From contig NZ_VAWG01000004.1 in the NCBI RefSeq assembly GCF_005869875.1, forward strand, positions 62,001 to 126,000: a stretch of DNA of 64,000 bases. Reading direction: 5' to 3'. Below the pieces are notes generated by a model. That model did not search any database. It had not been told where the DNA came from and worked only from the letters and a program-made list of their open reading frames with translations. Within the stretch, counting starts at the first letter, position 1, and the number at the start of each line of letters is the position of its first letter. Shown in pieces: positions 8,699-18,128 of the stretch. This stretch comes from Paenibacillus pinistramenti. Lineage in GTDB: Bacteria; Bacillota; Bacilli; Paenibacillales; Paenibacillaceae. The position numbers and the translations under genes were made by a program.

Positions 8699-9023
8699 TT
8701 TCTAAAACCTCCATTTACGAGTAGAATACATAAATTCATTTCCAATTTGGTGCAAAAAATACCTTACTGAAAATAAGTCTTAAGTAGATGTGTGGATGGG
8801 GGGGAAGGGTAATTTTTCTTTGATCCCTATGATCCGGTGCGATTGCTCGTCGATCAAACATCTCTCTAAGTTATAATATCTTATTAATGTTATTTTTGAG
8901 ACGCATTCACCGAAGGAAAAAGAAACTAACGGCTATTAACCGGAATTAACACAAATTCACCATGGTTTATGTTGACATTAACTCTTTGCTTGATTACAAT
9001 GATAATCACACAGGAGATTTCTT
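8699..9023. other. Divergent intergenic region
   Basis: 325 bases between two divergent genes. Contains repeat copy 2 (8821-8862), a TATAAT at 8872-8877 reading toward the 9024 gene without a good -35, and nothing else recognisable. Confidence 0.5.
8821..8862 (+). repeat. Promoter-region repeat, copy 2
   Basis: Begins TGATCCCTATG and ends GATCAAACATC; matches 7624-7664. It ends ten bases before a TATAAT (8872-8877), so a bound protein would overlap a promoter. Confidence 0.45.
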
Positions 9024-9827
9024 GTGAATAATGGTGAATGGTGGTGTATGTTAATGCCTTGGAATGATGAGGACTCGAGAAATTTGGAAAGAATCGCGGA
9101 TGCTCTTGAACGATTAGTGGGGTTTCAAGAGCAGCAATCAGTAGTCCCATTGAACGCCGAAGATATATTAGATGATGTATCGACGAATAGCTTGGAAGCC
9201 GATTTTTTTTCACGAGTCACGCGTGTATACATTGAGGAGGGCCAATTGGTTGAGCAACGAGGTGGAGGGAAAAAGTCATCAAAAAGGGTAGCGAGTGAAT
9301 TTGCAGAAGTCTACCCGGCTTTTTTTGCTGAGCACCTCCAGGGGATTACGGTAAAGGCAGTAAAGAGCGGTTTCCTCATCTTTCAGCGTGGCGATGAAGT
9401 GATATGTGGACTGAAGGTATATACCGATCTAGGTTACGGATGCCGGGGAAAACAATGGTACAAAAACATGGATTACTTCGTTAAGATTGCTTCTAGCTAC
9501 GGTATTTCAAGTGATCGTGTTTACTTTTTAGTGGTCTCTTTCCGCAATGGGCTAGACAACGAACATGTGCAACAAGTTCTTGGTTTCAAAATCTCAAATA
9601 AGGAGCTCCTTGAAGACGGAAACCGTCAATACCTTGAACAATATGCAGATGGGTGGCTTAACGGCGCAAGAAATAATCCGATTCCGGACCCAAAGCAGCA
9701 ATGTTTCTTTCTAGCGACCAAGCTCCATCCCAATGTTCTAAGTGAGGTATTACAAGAGGATCTCGCGAATTACGAATGGTTCCGGCCATCCGTAACGGAA
9801 TTGCTAAATAGAATTAACAGCCTATAG
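9024..9827 (+). CDS. Hypothetical protein near the recombinases
   Basis: 267 residues. GTG start at 9024 is set by AGGAGA at 9012-9017. The N-terminal 35 residues (DSRNLERIADALERLVGFQEQQ) are probably a coiled coil; the rest is a mixed alpha/beta domain with FLIFQRGDEVICGLKVYTD and many aromatic residues. No motif I can name. It converges on the 9896-10354 gene across a shared terminator. Its place between DUF1643 and the recombinases suggests an element-maintenance or accessory role; this is inference. Confidence 0.6.
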   Translation: MNNGEWWCMLMPWNDEDSRNLERIADALERLVGFQEQQSVVPLNAEDILDDVSTNSLEADFFSRVTRVYIEEGQLVEQRGGGKKSSKRVASEFAEVYPAFFAEHLQGITVKAVKSGFLIFQRGDEVICGLKVYTDLGYGCRGKQWYKNMDYFVKIASSYGISSDRVYFLVVSFRNGLDNEHVQQVLGFKISNKELLEDGNRQYLEQYADGWLNGARNNPIPDPKQQCFFLATKLHPNVLSEVLQEDLANYEWFRPSVTELLNRINSL

Positions 9828-9844
9828 AGCGAAAGAGCTAAAAT

Positions 9845-9885
9845 GCTTGCGAAGACCGCCAAAGAATTAGGCGGCCTTCGCAAGC
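9845..9885. terminator. Bidirectional terminator between convergent genes
   Basis: GCTTGCGAAG-ACCGCC pairs with GGCGGC-CTTCGCAAGC around AAAGAATTA. It separates the plus-strand 9024 gene from the minus-strand recombinase operon. Confidence 0.7.
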
Positions 9886-9895
9886 GTGGGAAGCG

Positions 9896-10354
9896 TCACT
9901 TATTAAAAGGATCGTCAAACTGAACGTAGAACGGCTCAGCCATTTTTTTTAACCAGGTGATGGAGGAGGGAATGGGGGAACCTTCTAGTTTTGGAGGTCC
10001 TTCAACCCAGGTATCCAACCAAACGTAACAATCAGCTTCTTGCTGTTCGAAATAAACAGAAAAATAGACGTCCGTACCGTCCACATATTCGCAAAGCCCG
10101 GTAGAACCGCTTGTCCGCAGAGCTACTCGTACAATGTGTGTCGGCCTACCTATATTTAAGTACGATTCCCGAAGCACGACATCGTCAAGAGAATAGGGAA
10201 GAAATTCGGCTGTCTCCGGCGTTTCCTTGAACGGAATTACGGCAGCCGCCATGACCCATACGTTGTCATCGAGCATTTGTTGCTCCGGGTTGTACCCGTT
10301 CCTCTCGAATTCCTCTTTTAGCTTCTCAAGAATCAGTTCATTCACAGTCTTCAT
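9896..10354 (-). CDS. Hypothetical protein downstream of the ccrB-like gene
   Basis: 152 residues, beginning MKTVNELILEKLKEEFERNG. Acidic, with a beta-rich second half (VYFSVYFEQQEADCYVWLD). It lies 27 bases after the recombinase stop on the same strand, so it is probably the last gene of the recombinase operon. Staphylococcal SCC elements carry small accessory genes at this position, for example a uracil-DNA glycosylase inhibitor, but I see no convincing match to that family. Confidence 0.6.
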   Translation of the reverse strand: MKTVNELILEKLKEEFERNGYNPEQQMLDDNVWVMAAAVIPFKETPETAEFLPYSLDDVVLRESYLNIGRPTHIVRVALRTSGSTGLCEYVDGTDVYFSVYFEQQEADCYVWLDTWVEGPPKLEGSPIPSSITWLKKMAEPFYVQFDDPFNK

Positions 10355-10381
10355 TTTCTTTCTCCCTTCGTTGTTAGGCGA

Positions 10382-12031
10382 TTAGATGACCAAGTTGAAC
10401 TTGTATAGCGGGGACTTTTGCCTTGAAACAGCAAAAGCCCCCTCCGACCCGTTGTCGGAAGGGGCTAATCCTAAAAAATGCTTTTGCGTATTTTCGTCGA
10501 AGTTCAGCTCGATCGATTCGATTTTTCGGTTCTTAACGCTAATCTGCTTGATTATAAGGTGGAGCAGGGACCTGATTTGCTCGGTAGGAGCCTTGCCAAG
10601 AATCTGATCGAGCTGGCCCAGGGTGGTCCTAACGTAGTCGTAGTCGATCATCTGGCTGCTGTCGTTACCGAGATCCCATTCGATTTCGGACTTTCTAGCG
10701 AGTAGCCGCTCCCTCTCCTCTTTCAGCTCATCCAAGCGGTTCGCCAATGTTTCGCGGTCGACTAGCTCGTCCTCGAACAGGGTGAAATACTTCTGCCGCT
10801 TGCCCTCGATCGAATCGACCTTTTGGGTGATGTGTTTCAGCTCTTCTTGGAGCGGGGCAGTGTTACCTTTCCTCTGCTGGTTCATGGTGAGCACGATATC
10901 CATGAGAATGCGCTCATTGTTGATCACCTCCTTAATGCGCTGGTAGACGAAGGATTCTGCGTAATCGGCCTTCACGCTGTTGGCGCGGCAAACGGAGCTG
11001 CCCTTGCTCTTAAAATTCCCGCAGGAGTAGTAGCGGCGGATGACCTTCGTACCGTCTTTCAGCTTATTGACCGTTCGGCTAGCAACCATCGCCGCACCAC
11101 ATTGCGGACATCTCAAAAGGCCGGTCAGTGTGTACTTGCCGTCAAATGTTCTCGACGATGCAACAGCTTTGGATTTTTGGAGCAACTGAACTTTTTCCCA
11201 CAACTCCTCGGAGATGATCGGCTCATGCTCACCGTCGACAATGATGGGTGTATCGTTTTTCCCCTTGCGGCGACGCTCGTTCCAATTCTCGAACTGGTTG
11301 AACCGGATTTTTCCGACATAGACAGGGTTAAGGATGATCTGCTTGATCGAATCCGTACTGAAGGCATTCCCGCGCTTCGTCGAGCAGCCTTCCCGATTAA
11401 GCTGATTGGCGATAGCCTTAAGTCCCTTGCCGGAGGCGTAGAGTTCGAATATCTTTCGCACAATCGCGGCCTCCTCGGGGACGATCTCTAGGGTGGAATC
11501 CCGCCGATGCCGCTGGCCGAGAACGGCTTGACTGCTGCGATATCCGAGCACCTTGCCGCCATTCCACTGTCCCGTACGGGCCCGCTGGCGCATGCCCATC
11601 TTCACATTGTCAACGATGGTGTTGCGCTCTAGCTCGCCGACGGCCCCGAGCATCTGTAGTGCGAATTTACCCATCGCAGTTTCAGTCTCGAAATTCTCAG
11701 AGAAACTGCGGAAGGTAATTTTTTGCTGGCTCAGCTCGTCCACGATTTTCAGTAGGTCTATGGTGCGGCGACTGATCCGATTGATTTTCCACACGAGTAC
11801 CTCGTCAAAGAGGCCTTGCTTTGCGTCTCGCAGCAGTTTTTGTAGCTCGTATCGGCCCTCGATGGATTTACCGCTGACGCCGCGGTCCACATACTCACCG
11901 ACAATGGATTTTTGGTGCAAGTTGCAGTAGGTTCGAAGCGTGTCGAGCTGGGCATCAATTGAATATCCAAAATCAGCCTGCTCCTCTGTAGATACCCTTG
12001 CATAGATAGCAATACGATGATGGTTTACCAT
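10382..12031 (-). CDS. Large serine recombinase, CcrB-like position
   Basis: 549 residues. N-terminal resolvase domain with catalytic Ser in IAIYARVSTEEQ (about residue 14) and the conserved Arg-rich segment VLVWKINRISRR; a recombinase domain (about 170-300); a zinc ribbon with CPQCGAAM and later CRANS; and a coiled coil (about 400-460). The architecture and length fit large serine recombinases, the class of CcrA and CcrB (CcrB about 540 residues), which integrate and excise SCC at rlmH. AAGGAGG supports ATG 12031. It is second of a same-strand pair, as ccrB follows ccrA. Assignment to CcrB rather than another large serine recombinase rests on pairing and on the rlmH site. Confidence 0.85.
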   Translation of the reverse strand: MVNHHRIAIYARVSTEEQADFGYSIDAQLDTLRTYCNLHQKSIVGEYVDRGVSGKSIEGRYELQKLLRDAKQGLFDEVLVWKINRISRRTIDLLKIVDELSQQKITFRSFSENFETETAMGKFALQMLGAVGELERNTIVDNVKMGMRQRARTGQWNGGKVLGYRSSQAVLGQRHRRDSTLEIVPEEAAIVRKIFELYASGKGLKAIANQLNREGCSTKRGNAFSTDSIKQIILNPVYVGKIRFNQFENWNERRRKGKNDTPIIVDGEHEPIISEELWEKVQLLQKSKAVASSRTFDGKYTLTGLLRCPQCGAAMVASRTVNKLKDGTKVIRRYYSCGNFKSKGSSVCRANSVKADYAESFVYQRIKEVINNERILMDIVLTMNQQRKGNTAPLQEELKHITQKVDSIEGKRQKYFTLFEDELVDRETLANRLDELKEERERLLARKSEIEWDLGNDSSQMIDYDYVRTTLGQLDQILGKAPTEQIRSLLHLIIKQISVKNRKIESIELNFDENTQKHFLGLAPSDNGSEGAFAVSRQKSPLYKFNLVI

Positions 12032-12109
12032 TGTAACCTCCTTGCCAAATGGTTGGTCGTCGTTCGGTTAAAATTTCGTTTCCCGTGAAACAGTCAAGGA
12101 ATACGGGCA

Positions 12110-13663
12110 TTAGCTAACATGCTGAATCGCATTGGCAGGCGGTAAAGAGATGTCTATCAGTACCTCTTTCAGGTGAATCCGAACGGTCTTGTCTTGCCCG
12201 AACGTGATCTCTTCGATCATGTTCCGAAGCAATCCGCGCTTCTGTTCGGGGGAGCAAGGCTGCCATAGGAGCTCGAACTGTTCCAAGGCCTTCCGGATTT
12301 GAGGCAGGGAAATCTCTTTACGCCGTTCTGCATCATGCTCCTGTTTCAAGCGTGCTTTTTCAAGCTCGAATCCAGCGAGGGAATCCTTGATGTGGCCGAG
12401 CTGTTTAGAAAGCTCCTGTTGGCTGATCACATCCTGCTCGAAAAGCTCGAACGCTTGCTTCTTCTGGATGGCAGATTCCTTGATCTGCTTGTCGAGAAGC
12501 TGCATTTGCTCGCTTAGGTATTGCAGCTTAAGCTTGGTTTGCTGGTTTACCCGATCGACAATGTCCCGAATGAGTTTAGGATGAGTGATAAGCTGTTTCA
12601 GTCGGTCCAGCACCTCATTCTCCACTGCATGAGCTGGTACGTGATTCGGCTTGCACGACGTGCTTCCTTTGTTATGGTACTTGGAGCATACATAGTAGAC
12701 GTAGCGCTTGAAGGACCCATTTTTCCGGGTGGCCGTCGTGTAGCCGCCGACCATGCCTGACCCACAAGCTGGACAGCGCAAGAGGGAGGCCAAAATGAAA
12801 TCATGCGGAACCTGTTTTTTCGGTCGACCCGAATTTTCCCGTAGCCGCCGATGCACTTCCACCCACAATGGAAGGGGAATAATGGGTTCATGTTCGCCTT
12901 GTGCGAACTCCTCGAACTGTTTCTCGGGGTCACAGAAGCGTATTTTCCCGATGTAGACGACATTCTTCAGTATCTGGCGAACGGTATTGATTCCAAAAGC
13001 GTTGCCCTCTTTGGTAACAAAACCGGAATGATTCAAACGGTTCATGATTGCCTTAAAACCCAATCCTTCGGCATACAGCGTAAAGATGTGCTGCACAAGC
13101 GCCGCTTCCATTGGGATGACGGAGAGCGACGTTGTTTGGCGTCTGGCTGAGTGATATTCCGTCGCCTGCACCTCGTAGCCAAGAATGCGGGAGCCACAAT
13201 ATTTGCCTAGACGATTCCTTCTCTGGCGGCCCATTCGCATGTTCTCGGAGATCGTCTTTAGCTCCATCTCCCCAACGGCTGACATGACCTGCAGCGTGAA
13301 TTGCCCGATTGGGGTTTGTGTCTCGAATGGTTCGGTGAGGCTGCGGAGGGAAACTCCGTGCCGCTTGAGGCGCTCGACGATTTCCAATAAGCTCAGGGCA
13401 TCCCTCGCCAATCGGTTAACCTTCCACACAAGGACGAGTTGAAAGGAACCCTGTTCGGCATCGGCAAGAAGCCGCTGGAGAGCGGGGCGGTTGTCCGCCC
13501 GCTTCCCGGAAATGCCCTCATCGGCGTAAACCTGATAGATGGGCCACCCGTTAGCCCTGCAATACTCCCGCAGGGCTTCCGTTTGGGCCTCCAAGCTGTA
13601 GCCAAATTCCGCTTGCTCATATGTGCTTACTCGGATATATAGCGCCACTTTGCACGTTGTCAT
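12110..13663 (-). CDS. Large serine recombinase, CcrA-like position
   Basis: 517 residues. Catalytic Ser in VALYIRVSTYEQ (about residue 13), the Arg motif VLVWKVNRLARD, a recombinase domain, a zinc ribbon with CPACGSGM and a second Cys in TSCKPN, and a coiled coil (about 370-450). It lies 78 bases upstream of the second recombinase in the same direction. ATG 13663 is preferred over GTG 13675 because AAAGGTGG is correctly spaced only for the former. The pair are clearly diverged from each other, as CcrA and CcrB are, which argues against recent duplication. It is longer than staphylococcal CcrA (about 449 residues). Confidence 0.85.
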   Translation of the reverse strand: MTTCKVALYIRVSTYEQAEFGYSLEAQTEALREYCRANGWPIYQVYADEGISGKRADNRPALQRLLADAEQGSFQLVLVWKVNRLARDALSLLEIVERLKRHGVSLRSLTEPFETQTPIGQFTLQVMSAVGEMELKTISENMRMGRQRRNRLGKYCGSRILGYEVQATEYHSARRQTTSLSVIPMEAALVQHIFTLYAEGLGFKAIMNRLNHSGFVTKEGNAFGINTVRQILKNVVYIGKIRFCDPEKQFEEFAQGEHEPIIPLPLWVEVHRRLRENSGRPKKQVPHDFILASLLRCPACGSGMVGGYTTATRKNGSFKRYVYYVCSKYHNKGSTSCKPNHVPAHAVENEVLDRLKQLITHPKLIRDIVDRVNQQTKLKLQYLSEQMQLLDKQIKESAIQKKQAFELFEQDVISQQELSKQLGHIKDSLAGFELEKARLKQEHDAERRKEISLPQIRKALEQFELLWQPCSPEQKRGLLRNMIEEITFGQDKTVRIHLKEVLIDISLPPANAIQHVS

Positions 13664-13692
13664 GACGTACACCACCTTTCAGATTGAAATTG

Positions 13693-13833
13693 TCACTTCT
13701 GGGCCGCGTTAGCGGCTGAGTTCGACTTACGATCGTCGGACGTATCGTAAGAGGCCATGGCTTCTTTCACGAGGTCAGCCAGAATGTTGATGACGAGCTG
13801 GTAGGATTGGTTAGAAGGAACGGAAGATTGCAT
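13693..13833 (-). CDS. 46-residue protein in the recombinase operon
   Basis: Reads MQSSVPSNQSYQLVINILAD, then a helical segment with LVKEAMASYD, and a polar Asn/Ala-rich tail ending QK. A perfect AGGAGG lies seven bases before the ATG. It is 29 bases before the first recombinase and in the same direction. No family recognised; the helix could form an oligomerisation or DNA-binding unit. Confidence 0.6.
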   Translation of the reverse strand: MQSSVPSNQSYQLVINILADLVKEAMASYDTSDDRKSNSAANAAQK

Positions 13834-13928
13834 GGTAGATACCTCCTGGACGACTAAATTGTTATATAATTACAAATATATAATATATATTCCAACCGTG
13901 TGCACTTACGGGATGATGAAGAGATGGT

Positions 13929-13965
13929 TGCCACCCTGCCCCTATGCCACCTTAGCGGTGGCATA
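13929..13965. repeat. Hairpin and TGCCACC repeats downstream of the helicase gene (candidate origin)
   Basis: TATGCCACC (13943-13951) and GGTGGCATA (13957-13965) form a perfect nine-pair stem with a five-base loop; a further TGCCACC lies at 13929-13935. Related GTGGCRAG units occur at 16251-16291 and 18129-18152. In SCCmec, Cch2 binds a dsDNA site just downstream of its own gene, which is the position seen here. Confidence 0.55.
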
Positions 13966-13996
13966 AGAGGCGAGGGGGCGTGCCACTTGCAAGAAG

Positions 13997-15769
13997 TTAA
14001 GAAAAGTGAACGACGGAACTGCTGTTCGTGTTCTGCGGCGGCTGGCTCAGAGACAAGCCAGTTAGAAAAACGGTGCCTTGCACCTTTTTCGTCGCGTACT
14101 CCCAGCCACGGTCCGCCATTGCCATTCGGAACAGCGACCAGAAGGCCTGCATATCTTTTCGCGCCCATTCTTCGTGCCCGTTGGCGTTGCACCAATCGCG
14201 GAAAACGTTTGGGACGTCGGGGCGCTTCACGCGGCCCTCGGGAACCACTCGCACCATGTCCTCGATAAAATCGATGACCGGGTTCTGCTCGCGGCGGTAC
14301 TCCTCGACGCTTTCATTCACGGCTCCCGATTCTGTGAACACGTAATTTTGTCTGCGAAGACGCTGCAGGCCTTCGAGTGCGAAGATCAGGATGCCCTCAA
14401 GCTCGACGATCAGCTTGTCAAGCAGATTCTTGTCCTCGGCTACGCCCTCGAATCGTCTGTTGAAGGGGACGAGGACGAGACGCCGGAAATAGCCGTGTGT
14501 GAGGTCTCTCGTATGAGGCAGCGTATTAAGCAGCAGGAGCAGCTTGCAGATCAGCTTGCAACTAAAGGCTGCCTTGTATTTCTGCTCCACCGTGACCACA
14601 TCGCCGCCCGTAATGGCTTTGAACATCTGCGTATTCAGTGCCCGCTCCGAGAATTCGTTCTCGGTGGAAACATTCAGCGTCTTGTCGGGCAGATTTTGCA
14701 GCCCGAAACGGGTGCCCAGGTCGCTGAGCGGGACGTTGGCCACGTTCTCCTCCCCGCACAGCAGGGTGATGATCTTAGCGAGAAGGCTTTTCCCGTTGGC
14801 CCCATTACCATGGAAGAAGAACGCCTTCTGGATGACTGTTTCTGCGGTAAGGAAGTACCCCATGATCTCCTGAATGAGAAGGATTCGCTCCTGATCGCCG
14901 TCCATAATTTCGTGAAGGAACTGGCGAAATCTTGGACATTCTGCATCGGGTCGGTAATCGATCGGGATGCGAATAGTTGAGAAGAACGAGGGATGATGTT
15001 GAGCCAGCTCCATGGTCTCGGTGTTTAGCATCCCGTTGTTCAGGTTCAGGAACGAGCGGTTCTGGTTCATGGCCTTGACATGTTCCGCGGATAAGCGCAG
15101 AGCAGCCAAGTATTCCTTGTCGTACGAAGACTTCCAAGCATTCGGGGCCGCTTCGTGGAGGATATCCCGCAGGATACGGGATACATCCAAATCCTCAAGC
15201 TTCACCCAGAATCCGTCCCGGTGGTAGCCGCAGAAGTACGATCCCGCTACGAGGCAAAGCTTGATTCGCTTCAGGAAGCCTTTCACGAAGAGGTTAGCGT
15301 TGAAGATCCACTTGCCTTTAACAGGGTCGAAAACGAATCCGTGATCGTACATAAACCGATCATGAGCGAGCTTCTTCACCTCCTCGACAGGTGAAGACTC
15401 GAGATCCTTGTCCGAAGTAAAGCCAATCCCGGCAAGCATACCGTAGGTGGCAGGAACCGGCTGCTGGGCGCATGCCGCTTGGAATGCGGCATCCAGATCG
15501 GCAGCGGCATAACAGGGCTGATTTTTCAGCCACACGTGCAGAAACTTCCGGCCATCCTCCCCGAAAGGGGAGAGGATGGAGAGCGCCGCGCGAAACAGCT
15601 CGGAATCGAGAGTGGTCTGCTGGGATTTCAGCCATTGGAAAGCCTCTAGCTTAAGGAGAAAGCCCATGTAGGAGGCCTTGTATTGCAGCAGGAAGTCCTC
15701 CGTACGGAACGATTTCGGAGCCGTTTCGTGCAGGGCTGCGGGGGAAACGGATTGGATTTGTGTGGACAT
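13997..15769 (-). CDS. Cch2-like SF3 replicative helicase
   Basis: 590 residues. The N-terminal half is of the phage/plasmid D5_N type; the C-terminal half is a superfamily 3 ATPase with Walker A FFHGNGANGKS (about residue 318) and a later NVSTENEFSER segment. SCCmec carries the operon CCPol-MP-Cch2, where Cch2 is a 3'-to-5' helicase acting with the CCPol-MP primase-polymerase. Here the gene order polymerase, small protein, helicase is the same. GAGGAGAG precedes ATG 15769. The alternative is a generic phage-type primase-helicase; the two partner genes make the SCC module more likely. Confidence 0.82.
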   Translation of the reverse strand: MSTQIQSVSPAALHETAPKSFRTEDFLLQYKASYMGFLLKLEAFQWLKSQQTTLDSELFRAALSILSPFGEDGRKFLHVWLKNQPCYAAADLDAAFQAACAQQPVPATYGMLAGIGFTSDKDLESSPVEEVKKLAHDRFMYDHGFVFDPVKGKWIFNANLFVKGFLKRIKLCLVAGSYFCGYHRDGFWVKLEDLDVSRILRDILHEAAPNAWKSSYDKEYLAALRLSAEHVKAMNQNRSFLNLNNGMLNTETMELAQHHPSFFSTIRIPIDYRPDAECPRFRQFLHEIMDGDQERILLIQEIMGYFLTAETVIQKAFFFHGNGANGKSLLAKIITLLCGEENVANVPLSDLGTRFGLQNLPDKTLNVSTENEFSERALNTQMFKAITGGDVVTVEQKYKAAFSCKLICKLLLLLNTLPHTRDLTHGYFRRLVLVPFNRRFEGVAEDKNLLDKLIVELEGILIFALEGLQRLRRQNYVFTESGAVNESVEEYRREQNPVIDFIEDMVRVVPEGRVKRPDVPNVFRDWCNANGHEEWARKDMQAFWSLFRMAMADRGWEYATKKVQGTVFLTGLSLSQPPQNTNSSSVVHFS

Positions 15770-15795
15770 ATGAAAGCTCTCCTCTCGGGTTTAGG

Positions 15796-16206
15796 TTAGA
15801 TTTGGCCTTGAGTCAGATCTAACGATTCGCGCCATACGGAATCGACGTTGTCGTACGTGTCACCGTCTGCGGTGACGTTGTGCTTGATTTGGATCATCAC
15901 TTCGGCACCGAGCAACGAATTGAGGTCGAAGCGCTTGCCGACCGGATGCCCCGTCACGCCGAAAACCAGCTTGTCAAACATGGAGCCGGGATGGTTGGAG
16001 ACCAGGTAGGACTGACGAATGGATACCATCTCGAAGCCTGTCTCGGTGGGTTTCTCTACCTCAAAGGTGACAAGGACCTTATTTCTTAATCCATAAGGAG
16101 TATTGCAGTTTGCCAGAACGTCATAGTTTGCGATTTTGGCGCGGTAGATGATCGGGTCAAGCTTCGGCTTGCGGGGACCGAATTCGAGAATGTTGGATGC
16201 TGTCAT
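15796..16206 (-). CDS. MP-like small protein of the polymerase-helicase operon
   Basis: 136 residues starting MTASNILEFGPRKPKLDP. Predicted beta-rich with alternating strands (RAKIANYDVLANC, KVLVTFEVEKP, EVMIQIKHNV), a pattern that would suit an OB-like nucleic-acid-binding fold. In SCCmec the middle protein MP binds CCPol tightly and lets it start DNA primers de novo. Position between polymerase and helicase and similar small size support the analogy; I cannot confirm sequence homology. AAAGGAG lies upstream of ATG 16206. Confidence 0.65.
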   Translation of the reverse strand: MTASNILEFGPRKPKLDPIIYRAKIANYDVLANCNTPYGLRNKVLVTFEVEKPTETGFEMVSIRQSYLVSNHPGSMFDKLVFGVTGHPVGKRFDLNSLLGAEVMIQIKHNVTADGDTYDNVDSVWRESLDLTQGQI

Positions 16207-16250
16207 GCTGAGCACGCTCCTTTGAAATTTTGTAGGATGGTATGGTGAAC

Positions 16251-16291
16251 CTTGCCACCTGCCACCTAGCATAAAGGGGCAGGGTGGCAAG
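16251..16291. repeat. Inverted GTGGCAAG repeats between polymerase and MP genes
   Basis: CTTGCCACC at 16251-16259 (followed directly by a second TGCCACC) and GGTGGCAAG at 16283-16291 form an inverted repeat. Same unit as at 18129-18152 and related to 13929-13965. Confidence 0.55.
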
Positions 16292-16318
16292 GGGGTTGCC
16301 AGAGAGAGAGAAAGATCG

Positions 16319-18094
16319 TTAGCCCTTGTTCCAGTACGGATTGATTCGTACATCGACCTGGATGGGGACCTTGTCAATCAGTCGGGACATGCCCTCTTTC
16401 ATGACGTTCGCTAAGAACGTTGCGGCTGCCTCGGCCTTTTCCTCAGGCACTTCGAGAACCAACTCGTCATGCACCGCGGCGATCAGCAGCCAATCGCTGG
16501 GGAGCTCCTCGATCAGAAGGGCCTGCGCCTCCTTGAATCCCTCCGCTGCAGTGGCCTGGACGGGATAGTTCAGTCGCTGAATCGCGCCTTTCTTGAGGCC
16601 AGCGTGCCCCGGACACCAGTAGCGCCCTCCCAGCGTCTCGAGCCTGTCGGCTTGCAGGACATAGTCCTGGAACCGGAGAATGGCAGGATAGCTGTAGAAA
16701 TAACCGTTCCGGAACGTCGTCGCCATCCCAAGCGAGATGTCAATCCCGCATTGGGTCTGGATGCGCTTCATGAGCCCGTACGCTTGCATGCCGTAGAGAA
16801 GGCCGAAGTTGGTCGTCTTTGCAATCTTCCGCTCCTCGGGCGTGACCTCTTCGACCGGCTTGCCCAGAATGAGGGAGGCGGTCTTGTAATGAAGGTCTTC
16901 TCCGGAACGAAAGCTCTCGATCATCCGCTCCTCACCGGCGAGCTGGGCGATGACTCGGAGCTCGATCTGCGAGTAGTCCGCAATTACGAGCGTCCGCCCA
17001 GCCGGAGCCTTTACGTAGGGCTTGGCGATGCTCGGCAGGCCCTGAAGATTCGGCTGGTTGCAGGTCATCCGGGACGTATTCGCGCCGATGAGCCGCCATT
17101 TGCCCCGGATTCGCCCGTCCGGGCCAATCTGCTGGTGGAGCTTCTCACCGTAGGCACTTAGCGTCTTCTGAATCTTCTTGTAGCGCCGAAGCTTGGGGAT
17201 GACCGGATGTGCGGCTTCGTGCTTGGCGAGCTCCTCGTCAGCAGTGCCCTGGACGGGAATGCCGAGCTGGAGTAGGGCTTCTTTGAGCTGCTGAGAAGAT
17301 CGGAGATTGATCCCCTCGCAGCCCAGGTCCAGTTCAATCGTCCTTTGAAGCGCCAGTTGCTCCGCCTCCAGATGTTGAAGCTCAGCCTTCCATCCTTCGA
17401 AATCAAAGGGGATTCCGGCCATTTGGAGATGGACTGCCGCCGGTAATGCGGCAATCTCGCGTCGCGCGACACCTTCCAGGTAGCGGTCCTCCAGACGATC
17501 CGTTAGGATATGATAGAGCTGGTATGTTACCTCTGCGTCCCGCCTGCTGTATGCGTAATGGGCTTCCGTCAACTCACCTTCCCAATGGGCTTCGGCCTGC
17601 AATGTCTTGTCCAACTGAATCCCGAGGTACTTCCAAGCTAAGTCGGCAAGGCCGTTCTCTTGGGCGACTCGATTGTGCAACACTTGCGCCAACACCATGG
17701 TGTCGGTGTAGTTGGAGACGATGAAGCCATTCTTCAGCAACAGCGGCACATCAAAGAGCGCATTGTGAAAGACCTTGAGAACGGCAGGGTCTTTCAGCTT
17801 GTCGGCTAAAAGGGAAAGATTCTCCGAAGCCCCGCTGCTCTCACCGTCGGCCCATGAGATCAGGCGAATGGTATCGCCTATGACCTCGATGTCGACTGCG
17901 AGAACATTCCTGTACTCCGGAATGGGTCTGGTCAGTAACTCCCTCACCAGCGCTTTGTTCCGACGGATGTCGTTCAGACACGCGGCTACAAGTGCGGGGT
18001 CAGGCGCTATACCTGAAGGCGATTCATAGAGAATGCCGGACCCGCTGGGTTCAAGCTTGTAGCCCAAGCTTTTGAGCATTTTTAAAGTTTTCAA
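16319..18094 (-). CDS. A-family DNA polymerase, CCPol-like
   Basis: 591 residues. N-terminal 3'-5' exonuclease-like DnaQ/RNase H fold (VLAVDIEVIG, FHNALFDVPLL, YSRRDAEVTYQLY) and a C-terminal family A polymerase domain with motif A (VIADYSQIELRV), motif B (RKIAKTTNFGLLYGMQAYG) and motif C (LIAAVHDELVLEV). It lacks a PolI 5' nuclease domain. In SCCmec, CCPol is the A-family polymerase that primes DNA with MP. The start is probably TTG 18094 with AAGGGTG upstream, or ATG 18079 just inside; the difference is five residues. First gene of the operon; iteron-like repeats lie directly upstream. Confidence 0.85.
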   Translation of the reverse strand: MKTLKMLKSLGYKLEPSGSGILYESPSGIAPDPALVAACLNDIRRNKALVRELLTRPIPEYRNVLAVDIEVIGDTIRLISWADGESSGASENLSLLADKLKDPAVLKVFHNALFDVPLLLKNGFIVSNYTDTMVLAQVLHNRVAQENGLADLAWKYLGIQLDKTLQAEAHWEGELTEAHYAYSRRDAEVTYQLYHILTDRLEDRYLEGVARREIAALPAAVHLQMAGIPFDFEGWKAELQHLEAEQLALQRTIELDLGCEGINLRSSQQLKEALLQLGIPVQGTADEELAKHEAAHPVIPKLRRYKKIQKTLSAYGEKLHQQIGPDGRIRGKWRLIGANTSRMTCNQPNLQGLPSIAKPYVKAPAGRTLVIADYSQIELRVIAQLAGEERMIESFRSGEDLHYKTASLILGKPVEEVTPEERKIAKTTNFGLLYGMQAYGLMKRIQTQCGIDISLGMATTFRNGYFYSYPAILRFQDYVLQADRLETLGGRYWCPGHAGLKKGAIQRLNYPVQATAAEGFKEAQALLIEELPSDWLLIAAVHDELVLEVPEEKAEAAATFLANVMKEGMSRLIDKVPIQVDVRINPYWNKG

Positions 18095-18128
18095 GGATCA
18101 TTCACCCTTCTTGGAAATTTTGGCCCAA

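Noticed and set aside
9024-9827. Uracil-DNA glycosylase inhibitor as in staphylococcal SCC
   Set aside because: Too long (267 residues) and lacks the small acidic fold; kept as hypothetical.
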